This document shows, piece after piece, positions 22,736-34,212 of a stretch of 64,000 nucleotides of DNA. Source of the stretch: Juglans regia (Eukaryota > Streptophyta > Magnoliopsida > Fagales > Juglandaceae); the NCBI RefSeq assembly GCF_001411555.2, contig NC_049901.1, positions 26,450,372 to 26,514,371 on the forward strand. The letters are read 5' to 3'. The position numbers were made by a program, and so were the translations under genes. Position 1 is the first letter of the stretch, and every line of letters starts with the position of its first letter. A model generated the notes under the pieces. That model was not told the DNA's origin, did no database searches, and saw only the letters and a program-made list of their open reading frames with translations.

Positions 22736-22895
22736 AAAACCCGGGTACCGGGTTTGTAACCCGTATGCGGGCCGGATAGGTCCGGATTTTCCAACCCGGG
22801 TTTCAGCCCGGATTTGATCCGGGCAGGAACCCAGAACCGGAATCAAATTTTTCGGGTTCCGGATCGGGCCGGGAAAAAACCCGGCCCAGTTGAAC
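22736..22895. repeat. Right CCGGG-rich subterminal block of the hAT element
   Basis: Mirror of the left block: AACCCGGGTACCGGGTTTG and further CCCGGG/GGCCGGG words up to the terminal inverted repeat. The two blocks are similar in composition and inverted overall, but not exact copies. Confidence 0.75.
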
Positions 22896-22902
22896 AGTCC
22901 TA

Positions 22903-22910
22903 CATATGAT
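22903..22910. repeat. Right 8-bp target duplication of the hAT element
   Basis: CATATGAT, identical to 17431-17438. Confidence 0.88.
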
Positions 22911-25900
22911 ATAACATTTCTTAAATAGCCTTCTCATTGCAAGGTCCAACACATATGAAGCCCAAATAAATCAGCTAGTTTTCACTTTTGAGTATAGATG
23001 TCAATTCTCTACATTTGGCAAAATCATGTAAGTTTAGTTAAGTTGGTTTTAATTTGATGAGAGAATAAAATTATATAAACACTTCAATAGCCCAGGTTTT
23101 CAGCTTGCCATAAGCATGCCTTCTGTGCTTGTGAATGGAAGTTTGAATAAGAGTTACTTTAAGATCATATAGTGTTTGTCAAAAAAAAAAAAAAAAGAGA
23201 TATTTAAATTGAATTCTCATGGTATCAAGAATTACTCACATTCTCGTATTCTTATTTTCTTATAATGCACTAGTAATTTAGACAGGTTCGACACCAACAT
23301 CCCCCCTAGGAGAGCCACCAACTCCAACTATAGTCTATGCATGTATGATCCATACTAGATCTGACTTGTCTTTGAATCGTTCATTTGAAAAAATAGAAAT
23401 CTGAAAAAAATAGTAATGGAAATCTAACTCATGAATTGAACAAGTAATAGGAGAAAAAACCAAAAAATAATGTATTATTGTTGCACTAATCTTTTTATCT
23501 TCTTCTTTTTCTTTTACCATTTTAAAATGGTAAGTTAGAGGAAGAACCACCACTTGCGATTTATAAAATTACATTAGCTAAGAATTGAAAATATACCACT
23601 TACATGAACAAGAGATTCTCGTATTTACGTCGTGGGTCTCTGGTTCACAACCAGAGAAATGATGTTATGGGTCTCTAGTTCTTGACCCAGAGTGTCACAA
23701 ACCATAGAAGAAGAAGAAGAAGAAGAAGAAGAAGATCGGAGAAGAAAGAAGGCTCCAAGGAGCTTGGAGGAGAAACGAAGAAGAAGAGTGTGAGATGCAC
23801 CACAAGGATGAGATTAGGATTTTTTCTTTTTATATAGGTGGGACAGGTGGGCATGTAGGTATCTAGACCAGTGGATATCCAACCTGCATCCTACCTTGCT
23901 TTGTCAAAAAAATTTCTCGCCCAACCCCCCTCCCTCAACGATAAACAGGGTGGATTGTTCGCTCGATACTATGCGGGCCAAGAAGGACGCATGGGAGGGG
24001 TGAGGGACGAGCCTTGAGGACCTCACCTATCACCTATTCAAAGGGAGGAACTTCATACAAGCAGGCAAATGCAATCGAGAAAAAGACAAGAGGGCTATAC
24101 TTCAGTGTAAAGCGAGCGGAGTACTAGGCAGACAAACGAGAAACAAGGAATGAATGAGTAATAATATTAAGTGAGCAATCAGATGGCAAGCAAAACATAA
24201 CAGTGAGCAAAGGCATAGGAGAGGAAACGCAAGTGAGCGAGTCAAGCGTCACCTTAGGTGAGTAACAAACGAGGCAACCAAAGAAATACACATTCTACAT
24301 CGATCGAGTAAAAGGCATGTGAACAATACGGAAGGCAGGCAAATCCTTAAGGAAACAAAGACACACAGGTGAGCAATAGACAATATAGGATGGGAACTAG
24401 AATACCCACAGATAGCACATAAGTGCCCAAAATGTACTAGGTAGTTTATCATTGATGTATTTCGATTATGACATCTCAACTAGAGCACACATGGAAAAAA
24501 AGGAATATGGATTCGAAGATCACGCGTCTAACCCTACAATCTAGCTTAACGCCACGTGGGTGATTTTCATAGGCAACAGGGTGTGCTTCTGTAATGACCT
24601 AATCCAATATGATCAGGGATAAAATATAGATAAATTTATTGGGCCTAGATTATGTTTAATAAGCCAATACTTTGAGAGATATAATTGAGGTTAGTGGATA
24701 ACTTTAAATAGATCACGGACTCAAAATTTATTTAAATGGATTATAGAAGTTTTAGTGGGGTCAATAATTTGATTTATGCCCAATTGATATTTTATGGATT
24801 AAATAGACCCAAGAATGTATTTATAAGCCCAAAGATTATTATTGGACGAGTTAGACTCATTTTAGAATTTAAGATCGGTCATTAAAATTTTTCTCAATTT
24901 AATATCATCACTGATAAAAGTCCCTACACACTCTCATATGCTAAACTATTATAAAGAATTCTATGTCAAATAACTTATTACATCAATTTCTTTTTCCATG
25001 TAATTTTTATAAGTCTGGAGCCTTTAATATCATGACTTTTAATATCCAGTCTTTTATTCATAAAATGATTAAAATGTCATCTTCAAAATAATCTTTAAAA
25101 CTCATATATATTTTTAATCTAAGTAAGACTTTGTGTATAAGAGAAAATAACAATACCTTTAGGAAAAGGGAGCTACCAATTGTCCCTAGTCCATAATTTG
25201 TTTCTTGTTTATTTATTTTTCTTGTTAAATAAGGTTAATTCGAATTACTTCAAGTGGAGCGGAATACCCATAAGCTCGAAGCTTTGCTCGTCTTACAGCC
25301 CACGTCACTTTGTTGTTATTGCACCTCTACGTCACTTAGAAGACTACTAGAGTCTCCTAAAATAATTACATATATTTCAAGATCAAGAATTCTAGATGGT
25401 TGCTCTAGGAAATTGTAGACAGAGATGAGTCTTTTTTTGTACGTTTACTTTTTCACCCTCTTATAATTAATGTATGTAAAACTCTCATTTATAGAATTTT
25501 CTAATTGGGTGGTTAATTAGCTTATCTAAAGTTAAATGCTAGTGGTGGGAAGTTAATTAATTGTTTGTAACTTCCCACCCATGTGAACACAACATGGGTC
25601 ATATGGTACCCACTACTAACATCTCACACTTATCCATAATGGGTGTCATGCCTATTAATAATCTCCTCCTGATGTCTCAATCAATTATTTCTCATACAAA
25701 AAATGAAGCGTTCTACCTGATGAGAAGACAAAGTGTTACAGTACTATATTAAGTCACCATCTTACTAATATTGTACATCACTCATGACATATCGTTTATG
25801 TCCCAAACTATTTAATCTCACTAGGTCAAGGGTCCTTAATCCTTCACAAGTTTATAACTCAAAGCAATTCTTGACCTCACATTATATAATATGCTCATGA

Positions 25901-26250
25901 TTATATCGATTCAAAATCATATAATCGTCTGGGCTATGAGACATAAAATAACAAATAAGAATCCAAACAATTTTCTCTAAATACTCATGTCAATTCAATT
26001 AGATTTGATTGCTTTCCTATACATGCTCTGCAAGACCGTATCATTTGTAGCCCTAACAAAATATGCTAAAATAACGACATCAAGTTTTCATCTCATGTCA
26101 TAGTTCTAGATTCAAGGGCATAGGAATAGATCATTTATTGATCCATTAAAGCTCACATAGTGATGAATCAATAACCCATCCAATCACTCCCTCATATGGT
26201 CATCCATAGAAATGTATGTTATAGCGGAACTCCCACTTAACTGAGCTTGT
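22911..26250. other. Intergenic DNA with simple repeats; right part probably Copia LTR
   Basis: No gene is supported. A (GAA)n microsatellite lies at about 23706-23733 and A/T runs near 23180 and 23400. The segment 25200-26250 lies just beyond the end of the minus-strand Copia RNase H remnant and should include its 3' untranslated region and LTR, but I could not set LTR ends. Confidence 0.45.
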
Positions 26251-26299
26251 CACATTTAAATGCCATAGGAATTTTAGTCTAGTTGCCAAAAAGGCGCCC

Positions 26300-27302
26300 T
26301 AATATGAGTTTTTTAGCACAATCACTCATTTAGCGTATGCCTAAGATCTCACATTCCACTTTAATCAGGTTTCATGAAATTGTGCAAATACTTCATATAC
26401 AACTTTTGAAAGTCTCATCATGGCCAAGCTAGGATGACATTTTTTAAATCTATCTTGAATACTCCAAAAGTATTAAGATATATTGTAGAGATATGTTGTA
26501 GGATTACCTCACCTAGCACAATATCCCGAATGTAGTGAAAACTAATATCTATGTATTTGGTTTTGTTATGGTATTTGGGATTCTTGGCATATGCCAAAAC
26601 TGTCATACTATAACACTGTATATCTTAACAGTTTTATTTGCAAGAGCCGTCATCTCTAGGCGCTAGAAAATCTCCTCAATCAAACAGTCTCTGGTATAGT
26701 TACTAAATAAGCAATGTACTCTAACTCCATTGTGAACAAAATAATGCATAGTTGTTTCTTACTACAAAATAAATAAATAAATAAATAACTCCCTCAGTAA
26801 GCATAAATGCATAACTAGTCGTGGACTTACACTCATCTTTATCACTAACTCAATCAACATTGTTATAACCCTTAAGTCTCATGTCTCCACCTTGATAACA
26901 AAGAAAGATGTATGCTCTCTCATGAAGGTATTGGAAAATCCTCTTAACTGCTTGTTAATGAACAAGTATTGGGTTACTCAGATAACGACTAATCAATTCA
27001 ACTGCAAAGCAAATGTCAAGTTGTGTACACAACATAGCGTACATTAGACTTCCAATTTCACTTTCATAAGAAACTTTGGCCATCTCTTTCTTTTCCTCAT
27101 CATTCTTAAGGCAATGTTTTAGGCTCAATGTATAATAACCCTTCTCAATTGGAGTGTCTATAAGTTTGAAATTTTGCATACGAAATCGTTCTAGAATTTT
27201 CTTAATGTAAGTCTCTTGAGACAAACCAAGAAATTTCCTAGATCGAGCCTTTGAAATTTTAACTTCAACACACAATGGGTGGTGTATAGATGAGAAATCC
27301 AT
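26300..27302 (-). pseudogene. Ty1/Copia pol remnant: end of reverse transcriptase and RNase H
   Basis: A 115-codon minus-strand frame (27302-26955) contains LGLSQETYIKKILERFRMQ, DTPIEKGYYTLS, KVSYESEIGSLMYAML and DICFAVELISRYLSNP, the well-conserved end of Copia reverse transcriptase. It continues leftward, with stops, into RNase H-like text: GYNNVDW near 26870 and NPKYHNKTKYIDISFHYIR near 26540. A purine-rich tract (AAGTGGGAG on the minus strand) near 26240 could be the polypurine tract. The 5' end (gag, integrase, most of RT) is gone. Inactive. Confidence 0.88.
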
Positions 27303-27361
27303 GTAGATATGTTAGTTTTTTGTGACTACGGCCAGTATTGCCCCTATAACTAAGACAATTA

Positions 27362-28870
27362 TAAAATTCCTCAAAAATATTCATACAAACTTTTCTGCCC
27401 AACTATTTTACTTCTTTCTATAAAGTCTGTTAGGAAATTAGCTTTGAAGTCTTTATGAAGGTCTTGAATGCAAATTTCTTTAGTATACAAGCGTTCTCTA
27501 CATCATTTATATAATTTTACAGATAAAATAATTTCAAGTATTTCCTCTAACTTCATATGAAGTCGTAATATTTCATATCTATTGATATTCACAATATATT
27601 CCCATATATGATGTGATGTAATTTTTTCAAAAATAGAATATGTTAAGCGAAGTAAAAATTAGAGAACATTCGTACGAAGTTGTTAGGAATATTATGAGAA
27701 TATTTATTTTTTAGAATATATATTCATTTTCGTGAATTTTGACAGATTATTCTCTACTCTAGATATTCTTAAGTATAATATGAAAATATATACATTTGGT
27801 TGGAATAGTTAAACCTCACCAACAATTCATACAAATTTCTTCCTATAATTGTTCCATTTTTTCACTCCATACAATTTTTATGGATCATATTTATGAGATT
27901 CGTAATTTCGATACTATGTGAAATTATCATTTGTCCCAAAAACTTAAGCTGATAGGAAGATGTAAATTTTTATTATTTGTATTATATTCTTAACAATTCA
28001 ACCTTTCTCTATATCATTTACATATATAATTTTTTATTAACTTAAAATATTTTTCTAATTTGAATGAATTTGCAATATCGTCACAGTTTTTTATATTTAT
28101 AATATCTCCTTATAAATGCTGTGATGTAATGTTTTCCTTTACCAACAAAACAAATTTTTTAAGCCAAATAAAAATTAGAAATAAAATCAGAAGGTGAAAA
28201 AATGAGATTATATCATGAGAATATTTATTTTCAAGAATTGTATAAGAATAATCTCAAGATATTCCTAAATTTATAATGAGAATATAACTATTACTAAAAT
28301 AATTAAAACTTAATCATAAATAAGTCCACTTATTGTAATCATTATACAAAACCAAACTATATCATCTCATCTCATCTCATATAATTATTACAATTTTTTT
28401 AAACTCTCACATAAAATATAATAAACAATTCAATTTTTTTAAATCTTAAAATAAAAATTATATTATAACGATATTTTATTCAACTTTCAATAAAACATCT
28501 CATCTCATCTCATCTCATCTGTTTAACTAAACGAGGCCTAAAGTTTCACTAATAATCTATACAACACTCTATGAACAATTATTCTACTTCTTTCCATGCG
28601 ATATTATATATGGATCCTAATTTTGAAATATTCATTGAGGTTCCAAATGCATCATTCTCATTTTTCATTATATTCACCAATTCTTATATCATTTACATAA
28701 TTTTATATGAACTTCAAAAATTTCCTCTAATTTTGAATGAGTTTATAATATCCATACTTACAATATCTCCTTACTCTAAAAGTATTCCTACGTATCTGAC
28801 GAGATATATATTTGATTGAAATAGTCAAAACTTTTAAGGCCATTTATTGTAAAGTTTCACCAACAATTCG
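27362..28870 (+). repeat. Three diverged tandem units of about 500 bp
   Basis: Anchor phrases recur in the same order: CAACAATTCATACAAATTTC (27832; variants at 27366 and 28860), TCTAATTTGAATGAATTTGC (28054; variants at 27544 and 28725), ATATCTCCTTATAAATGCTG (28100; variants near 27600 and 28765), and a TGGAATAGTTAAA-like end (27801; variants near 28300 and 28818). Units are about 27362-27834, 27835-28330 and 28548-28870; the MITE sits between the second and third. They are well diverged. No coding capacity. Confidence 0.55.
28352..28532 (-). mobile_element. MITE of the GTTTGGAT family, inserted in the tandem units
   Basis: On + it reads CCAAACTATATCATCTCATC at the left and ends CATCTCATCTGTTTAACTAAAC. 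The interior matches the reverse complement of 17003-17195, including ACAAAATATAATAAACAATT-like text. CATCT is amplified at both ends. Confidence 0.7.
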
Positions 28871-29299
28871 TATAAGTTCCTCTCCACAATTCTTCAACAT
28901 CTTATTTCCTCCCTGCAATCTTTAATTATCTGGTAACACCTACTTCCCTTAGATTAGGAATACCCGTTCATATGTAATTTTAAAGCCATGCAAGAGATTT
29001 TCATAATTTAATAAAATAAATATTTAATTCATATAAAGATTTATTAAATAAAACAAGTCTTAGAAAAATATAATTGAAGTCTTCAAATAAAAATAATGAG
29101 TCAAAGACTACTTAATAAGAAACTCATCATAACATAAACATACTAAATATATAAAGTTTTTCATAAAACATTTCATACTTAGAATTAAAAATCATGATTG
29201 TTAAGTATTATATTTTCTAACTAATGTTGTATATCTATTTTATTTTTTAAGTTTCATGTTGATAATTTCTTATAGGGGACATAAACGTGGCAGACCAGG

Positions 29300-29956
29300 G
29301 CAACCTCCATCGAAACAATTCGAGAGAGGACTATTTTATTAGAGCATCAGGTGAAGATTTCTGACTTTCTAACTCTTATTTAGGAGAGTCATTCCTTAAC
29401 ATCAGTCTACAATGATCGTGATTGGAAACCAATCATTGACTAGAAGGACGAAGCATGAGATCTCATTTCTTATATTGACATCGTCTTTAAGTTCTATACA
29501 GAGCCCGGTGGTGCCAGCCCAGATGACGGAGGGGCATACACGATCTCTATCCGAGAAGCTTCGGTTAAATTTTTAGCGGATAGATTTGCTGATTTTATTG
29601 TTATTCCTCGATTGCGCATTGCATATCCGAATGTGGTGTCCAAAGAGTCTCCAATTTCGGGTGATGGGGAGACGGCTGAGGATGTGGAATCTTATACAAA
29701 TGAACTTGATGACCTCTTTGATCATGAGGTAAGGCGGTTGGTTGTTGGTCCATATCCTCCTCCCTATGATGGGATGAAGAGCATCAAACAAGAAGATCTA
29801 TCTGGTTTCTCCAAGATCATGAATTTGATCATCGTCAACAACATTAATCATCGGCAGCACAAGACAAAGATTGGCATGGATTGGGCGAAGTTTATGATAT
29901 GCGTCGCTCGTGGCATTCCTATCGACTTAGTGGGTTATATATTCGATAGAATTTGA
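29300..29956 (+). pseudogene. Fragment resembling a putative plant transposon/retroelement accessory protein
   Basis: An open frame is readable from about 29465 to the stop at 29954-29956: FYTEPGGASPDDGG, SIREASVKFLADRFADF, then an acidic stretch, and finally KIGMDWAKFMICVARGIPID with GYIFDRI. A basic, Pro/Gly-rich block (GHKRGRPGQPPSKQ) precedes it near 29278-29330 with stops between. The layout resembles the 'putative plant transposon protein' regions found inside plant retroelements (PF20167-like); I offer that family only tentatively. It abuts a Gypsy RNase H fragment at about 29957, so the junction is chimeric. Not a host gene as far as I can see. Confidence 0.45.
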
Positions 29957-30382
29957 CCAGAACCTCAAATACTTATTCAGTTAACATAATTAAGTATCAC
30001 CCTGGTAAAACTAATATAGTGGCGGATGCGCTAAGTCGAAAAACACAAAAGGATAATTCCACAGGCCCTGCCTCAGAAGTAGAGTCCCTACTGCACAGCA
30101 TGAGGTGGTTGTTAATCAAGGATCTTCCTGCTGAAGTATCCCTAACCACATTATATGAAATTGTACCTATGGAATGGGAAGAGGTGAAAAAACGACAGAT
30201 GGAGGATCCCAAATGGGCAGAATTTAGACGGAAGGTAGAAAAGAAGGAAAGACCAGAAGGTTTCACCCTCAAAGATGATGAGTTGTTATACTACAAGAAC
30301 CGGAAGGTTATTCTAACTAATCAAGAGATCAGGGATAAGATACTAAGGGAAGTGCATCAGACTCCATACACGGCTCACCCAG
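29957..30382 (+). pseudogene. Gypsy pol, part 1: RNase H end and integrase zinc-finger start
   Basis: The frame contains KYHPGKTNIVADALSRK, the standard end of Gypsy RNase H, then an integrase N-terminal region (KDDELLYYKNRKVI, IRDKILREVHQTPYTAHP) that stops at the insertion point of the nested element. The HHCC zinc finger begins here (H of EVHQTPYTAHP) and its cysteines lie in part 2 (CSIC). Confidence 0.9.
30378..30382. repeat. Left 5-bp target duplication (CCCAG) of the nested Gypsy element
   Basis: CCCAG directly precedes TGATGGGAAC and is repeated at 35419-35423 after the right LTR. It belongs to the host integrase coding sequence. Confidence 0.92.
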
Positions 30383-31103
30383 TGATGGGAACCAAGATGG
30401 GCCTAGTCTTAAAGATATGTTGCAAGTTTCAGATGGGCCAAATGCAAGTTCAAGGGCTTAAATGATGAAGATTATGCTTTGATTCATTTCATAAGCTATG
30501 GAAAGGGCAACAACATGACTTATAGTCTTTGGGCATTTGAAGGCTTTCTATTTATTTAATTAATTTCAAGGAGCTATTTTATTTGCTTAGAATAATTGGG
30601 TTTATGCCTATGTAAGGGCATGTTGGGAAAGTTATTGTTTATTGAACTAGGGTTAGGGTTACTGTAGCCGAGTTACTGTAGCGCGGCACTGTAGCAGAGG
30701 CACTGTTCATCCAGGGGCACTTTTGGAAGATGGGGTTTTATTTTGGCTAGGGTTTCATTAGGTTTTGCTTTAAATACTCTATGTAGCCTCATTCTAATCA
30801 GTTTATGAAGTTTATGAAATTTGATGAATTTATTCATTGTGAGTTGAGTTTATCTCCTCTTGTTCTTAATTGAACTTTTGAACTTATCAAAGGTAAATCA
30901 CAACCTTTGTGGCGTTCCTCCTTTGTAATCTGGGTTCTTGAGACGGGTTCTTCAACGGGTCTAGATTTTAATATAATCTAGGTTCTTGAAACAAGTTCTC
31001 ATCGGGTTTAGGTTCTCCATCCTTTGACTTGATTTTGGCTTTCTTGGGGAGTTTTCAAATTGATTGTGGGTTCAAAGGATTCCATTCCCGCGGGTTCATA
31101 TCA
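30383..31103 (+). repeat. 5' LTR of the nested Gypsy element (721 bp)
   Basis: TGATGGGAACC...TTCATATCA. It has a TATA-like TTTAAATACT near 30770 and a small cluster of ACTGTAGC words at about 30660-30705. Two adjoining AGGGTT words near 30650 are too few to be telomeric. Confidence 0.95.
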
Positions 31104-31125
31104 TTTGGTATTCAGAGCAAGGTTT
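31104..31125 (+). other. Primer-binding site of the nested Gypsy element
   Basis: TTTGGTATTCAGAGCAAGG starts right after the LTR and resembles the initiator-Met tRNA site (TGGTATCAGAGC) with one extra T. Confidence 0.7.
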
Positions 31126-31439
31126 CCAATCAGGTCTGATTCTATCTTTTAATTTTAGCATTCTTAAATTTAATTCTAGGGCTTCATTGTTCTAGGGTTG
31201 CCAAAAAAAAAAAAAATAGAAACAAAAAGTAGGGTGCCGAAATTCTTAGGGTTTTGGGTTTGGCTGAAATTTGCATCACCTAGGGTTTCAAAATTCTAGG
31301 GTTTCCTGCATCTCTAAGTTTGTCAATTGCTTGGAGTGTCGTTGCATTGATTCTCTTTTACTTCATTGTCCATGCTTGTGTGTTTGAATTCAATTGGTTG
31401 GTTTTCACAACTGAATATTGTTGTTTGTGGATGAATTAG

Positions 31440-31530
31440 AGAAAAGAAAAGAAAGGAAAAGAAAAGAAAAGAAAAAAAAGGAAAAGAAAAAAAAAATTCG
31501 AAAAAAAAAAAAAAAGAAGAAGATGAAGAA
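31440..31530 (+). repeat. Purine-rich simple repeat in the nested element leader
   Basis: An irregular (GAAAA)n / A-rich tract in the untranslated stretch between primer-binding site and gag. Confidence 0.8.
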
Positions 31531-31971
31531 AAGAGAAGGTAGTATATTCAAAGTTGCTACATAGTTACAACAAAGAGAAAGAAAGAAATTTGTTCATTAA
31601 ACCTGATGATCAAAGGGGCTGCTGCATACATCACTCAAGTTGGTATCTTGTCTTATTGTTACTCTTTCATTCGTATAACTTCATTGATTCTCGTGTCATT
31701 TTTATTCCTTCATGTTTCTCTTGTTCTTGTTTCCTGGATCTAATTACTAGTTGGGATAAAATAAGGTTGGCTTGTCTTAATTGAGTTCATTTAGTTCTGA
31801 AAGAACTTGAGTGGGAAATCTCTTGAGGTAAAAGGCAAGAGAGTGTGAGACTATTATTGGGAACAGGCCAATTAAGAGTGAAACACGAGTGCAGTGCCAT
31901 TATTTGAGTGCAAACACGTAAGGGAGTGTGTGGGGTTTTCCACTAACTTTCTTTTTGTGCAGTACATTATA

Positions 31972-33230
31972 ATGTCTCATCGGAGTAGCTCATCACTAAG
32001 GGGGAGAGAATATAACTCATCCATTGTGTTGCAAGCCATGCAACAACAGTTTGAACAATTGAACTTGGTGTTGGGTGAAGTGAGGGATAATATGGATAAT
32101 CAAGAAACAATGATTAGAAATCTACAAGGTGAGCGAGATAGGAGGCGACGTGAACCTAAAATTGAGAATGGGTATAAGAATGGACAGTTTGGTGAGGATG
32201 AGGAAGGCTTAACATCTGAAGTTGGATTGGGTGGACATAGAGGAGTTAGGCATGGAAGAGGCCTTAGGGCAAACTCTGGGGGGTCAAGATGGAGTAGATA
32301 AGAACCTTGGGAGCATCAAAATGAAAATACCATCATTCCAAGGTAGAACTGACCCTGAAATTTATTTAGAGTGGAAGAAAAGAATAGAGTTGGTGTTTGA
32401 TTGTCATAATTACTCTGAGGAGAATAAGGTGAAGTTGGTTGTAATTGAGTTCACTGATTATGCGATTGTTTGGTGGGATCAATTAGTGACCAATAGGAGG
32501 AGGAATCTTGAGAGGCCTGTAGAAACATGGAGAGAGTTGAAAGCTATCATGAGGCGGAGATTTGTACCTAGCCACTACTATAGAGACCTCTACCAAAAAT
32601 TACAAAATCTTATACAGGAGTCTAGGAGTGTAGAGGACTACCATAAGGAGATGGAGGTGGCTATGATTCGGGCTAATGTAGTGGAGGATCGGGAGGCCAC
32701 GATGACGAGATTTTTGAGGGGGTTGAATAGAGAGATAGCCAATGTAGTTGAGTTGCAACATTATGAGGAGGTAGAAGACATGGTGCACATGGCTATGAAA
32801 GTGGAGAGAAGGCTAAAAGGAAAGGGTACATCAAGGTATATTTCAGTTTCTAGTACTCATTGGAAACCAAAGTGGGACAAAAATGATCAAGTTGTAGTAA
32901 AGGGGAAGACCGAACCATCAAAGGGAAAAGATTTGGGTGAGGCTGAAACCTCAAGAAAAAGAGAGAATGAGTTGAAAAACAATTGTGAGGCCAAGAGTTC
33001 AAAAAAAGAGGAGACTAAAAGAAAAACAGAGAGTGAAAAGAACAAAGAGAGTGAAAGAAAAAAAGAGAATGAGGCCGAAACATCAAAAGAAAGAGAGAGA
33101 GAAAAAGAAAATAGAGAGGTGGTTGAGAGTCAAGAAAAAAGAGTGGAGCCACAAGAGGAAAAAGAAAGAGAGATTGTAGAGAGAAATAAAAAGACAAAAG
33201 TGAGTTTTTATGCTAAGGTCAGCTTTTATG
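31972..33230 (+). pseudogene. Gag of the nested Gypsy element, one frameshift
   Basis: The ATG at 31972 gives MSHRSSSSLRGREYN with a coiled-coil-like stretch (QAMQQQFEQLNLVLGE). After a frameshift near 32280 comes the retrotransposon gag domain: MKIPSFQGRTDPEIYLEW, VVIEFTDYAIVWWDQL, RRRFVPSHYYRDLYQKLQNL and MVHMAMKVERRLKGKG. A Lys/Glu-rich low-complexity segment follows (32930-33190) where a zinc knuckle would be expected. Gag forms the particle that packages element RNA, so this may still provide packaging specificity. One frameshift separates the N-terminus from the main domain. Confidence 0.88.
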
Positions 33231-33801
33231 CTAACGAATTTAACGACTCTTTGCCTAGTGCTGTTGTTTCTTTGTTGCAGGGATATGAGGTCATGATTCC
33301 TAGAGGTGTGTTTAGGGGATTGTCACCTATTAGGGAGATAGAGCACTACGTTGATCTTGTGCCAGGTGCCACAATTCCTAACCGACCTTTATTTGAAGAA
33401 CATGAGTCCTTGGCACACTTAAAGGGACAAGGTAAGTTGTTGAGTAGAATGCATGCTAAGTGGGAGGATTGTATTGAGACTTTTCCTCATGTATTCAAAT
33501 ACACACAAGGTATGGAAAATTTTGTGATTGATGCTTTAGCAGGAAAGTATGTTCTTGTTTTCATTTTAGATGCAAGATTGTTGGGACTTGAATATGATAA
33601 GGAATTGCATGCTAATGATGATGACTTTGCACTTGTGTATGGAACAAGTGAGAAAGCATCATTCGGTAAGTTCTATAAACTAGATTGGTACTTGTTAGAG
33701 GGAATAGATTTTGTGTGCCTACTAGTTTTTTGCGTAAGTTGCTTGGGTGTGATAGACATGCTGGTTTGTTGGGTAACCTTGGTGTAAGGAAGACTTTTGT
33801 T

Positions 33802-34212
33802 GTGTTGCATGAACATTTGTGGGAATATCATTTGTCTTTCAATGACGTGTTGCATGAACGTTTGTGGAAGTATCAATTGCCATTCATCGATATGTTACAT
33901 GAATGTTTGTGGGAGTATCATTTGCCTTTCATTGAAGTGTTACATAAACGTTTGTGGAAGTATCATTTGTCATTCATTAACATGTTGCATGAACGTTTGT
34001 TGGAGTATTGCTTGCCATTCATTGAGTTTTCATATAATTGGACTGGTCATTTTGGTGTAAGAAAAGCTTTAGGTGTGTTTCATGAACATTTGTGGGAGTA
34101 TCATTTGCCATACATTGACTTGCTGCATGAACGTTTGCGGGACTATCATTTACCTTTCATTGAGTTTGCATATAATTTGAGTAGTCATTCTGGTGTCATG
34201 AAAACTTTAGAC
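33802..34212 (+). repeat. In-frame 45-bp (15-residue) tandem repeats, seven copies in two blocks
   Basis: Five contiguous copies occupy 33802-34026. Then a 48-bp spacer (34027-34074), two more copies (34075-34164) and a second, similar 48-bp spacer (34165-34212). The consensus residues are VLHERLWEYHLPFIE; the spacers read FSYN/FAYN...GVRKALG/GVMKTLD. The first half of the unit comes from the integrase zinc-finger region (VLHEH) and the second from the distant LPFIEFAYN block, so the unit is itself a deletion junction that was then amplified. Confidence 0.9.

Larger units (their letters stand above)
17439..22902 (-). mobile_element. Complete hAT DNA transposon (about 5.46 kb)
   Basis: The left end TAAGACTGTTCATCCGGG is the imperfect inverse of the right end, which on the minus strand reads TAGGACTGTTCAACTGGG. 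Both ends are flanked by CATATGAT, an 8-bp duplication. The transposase is read leftward (20368 to 18359, perhaps to 17816), with a GC/CT-rich leader exon near the right end and a ~2-kb 5' UTR intron. Both ends carry CCGGG-rich subterminal blocks, as expected for transposase binding sites. The transposase has stops and frameshifts, so this copy is not autonomous. Confidence 0.92.
27303..29280. other. Very AT-rich DNA; tandem-like units and one MITE
   Basis: No gene is supported. See the diverged tandem units (27362-28870) and the MITE (28352-28532). The open frame at 28571-28819 is AT-rich chance sequence inside the third unit. 28880-29280 holds nothing I can identify. Confidence 0.5.

Noticed and set aside
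23633..23700. tRNA-like GGTTCACAACC
   Set aside because: No cloverleaf can be formed around it; the repeated GGGTCTCTGGTT / GGGTCTCTAGTT is a short direct repeat, not a tRNA.
27362..28870. CRISPR-like or other prokaryotic repeat array
   Set aside because: Units are long, diverged and AT-rich; nothing in the window is prokaryotic.
30640..30660. AGGGTTAGGGTT as an interstitial telomere tract
   Set aside because: Only two units, present identically in both LTRs of one element; it is ordinary LTR sequence. AGGGTT words in 44640-45400 are likewise dispersed, not tandem.
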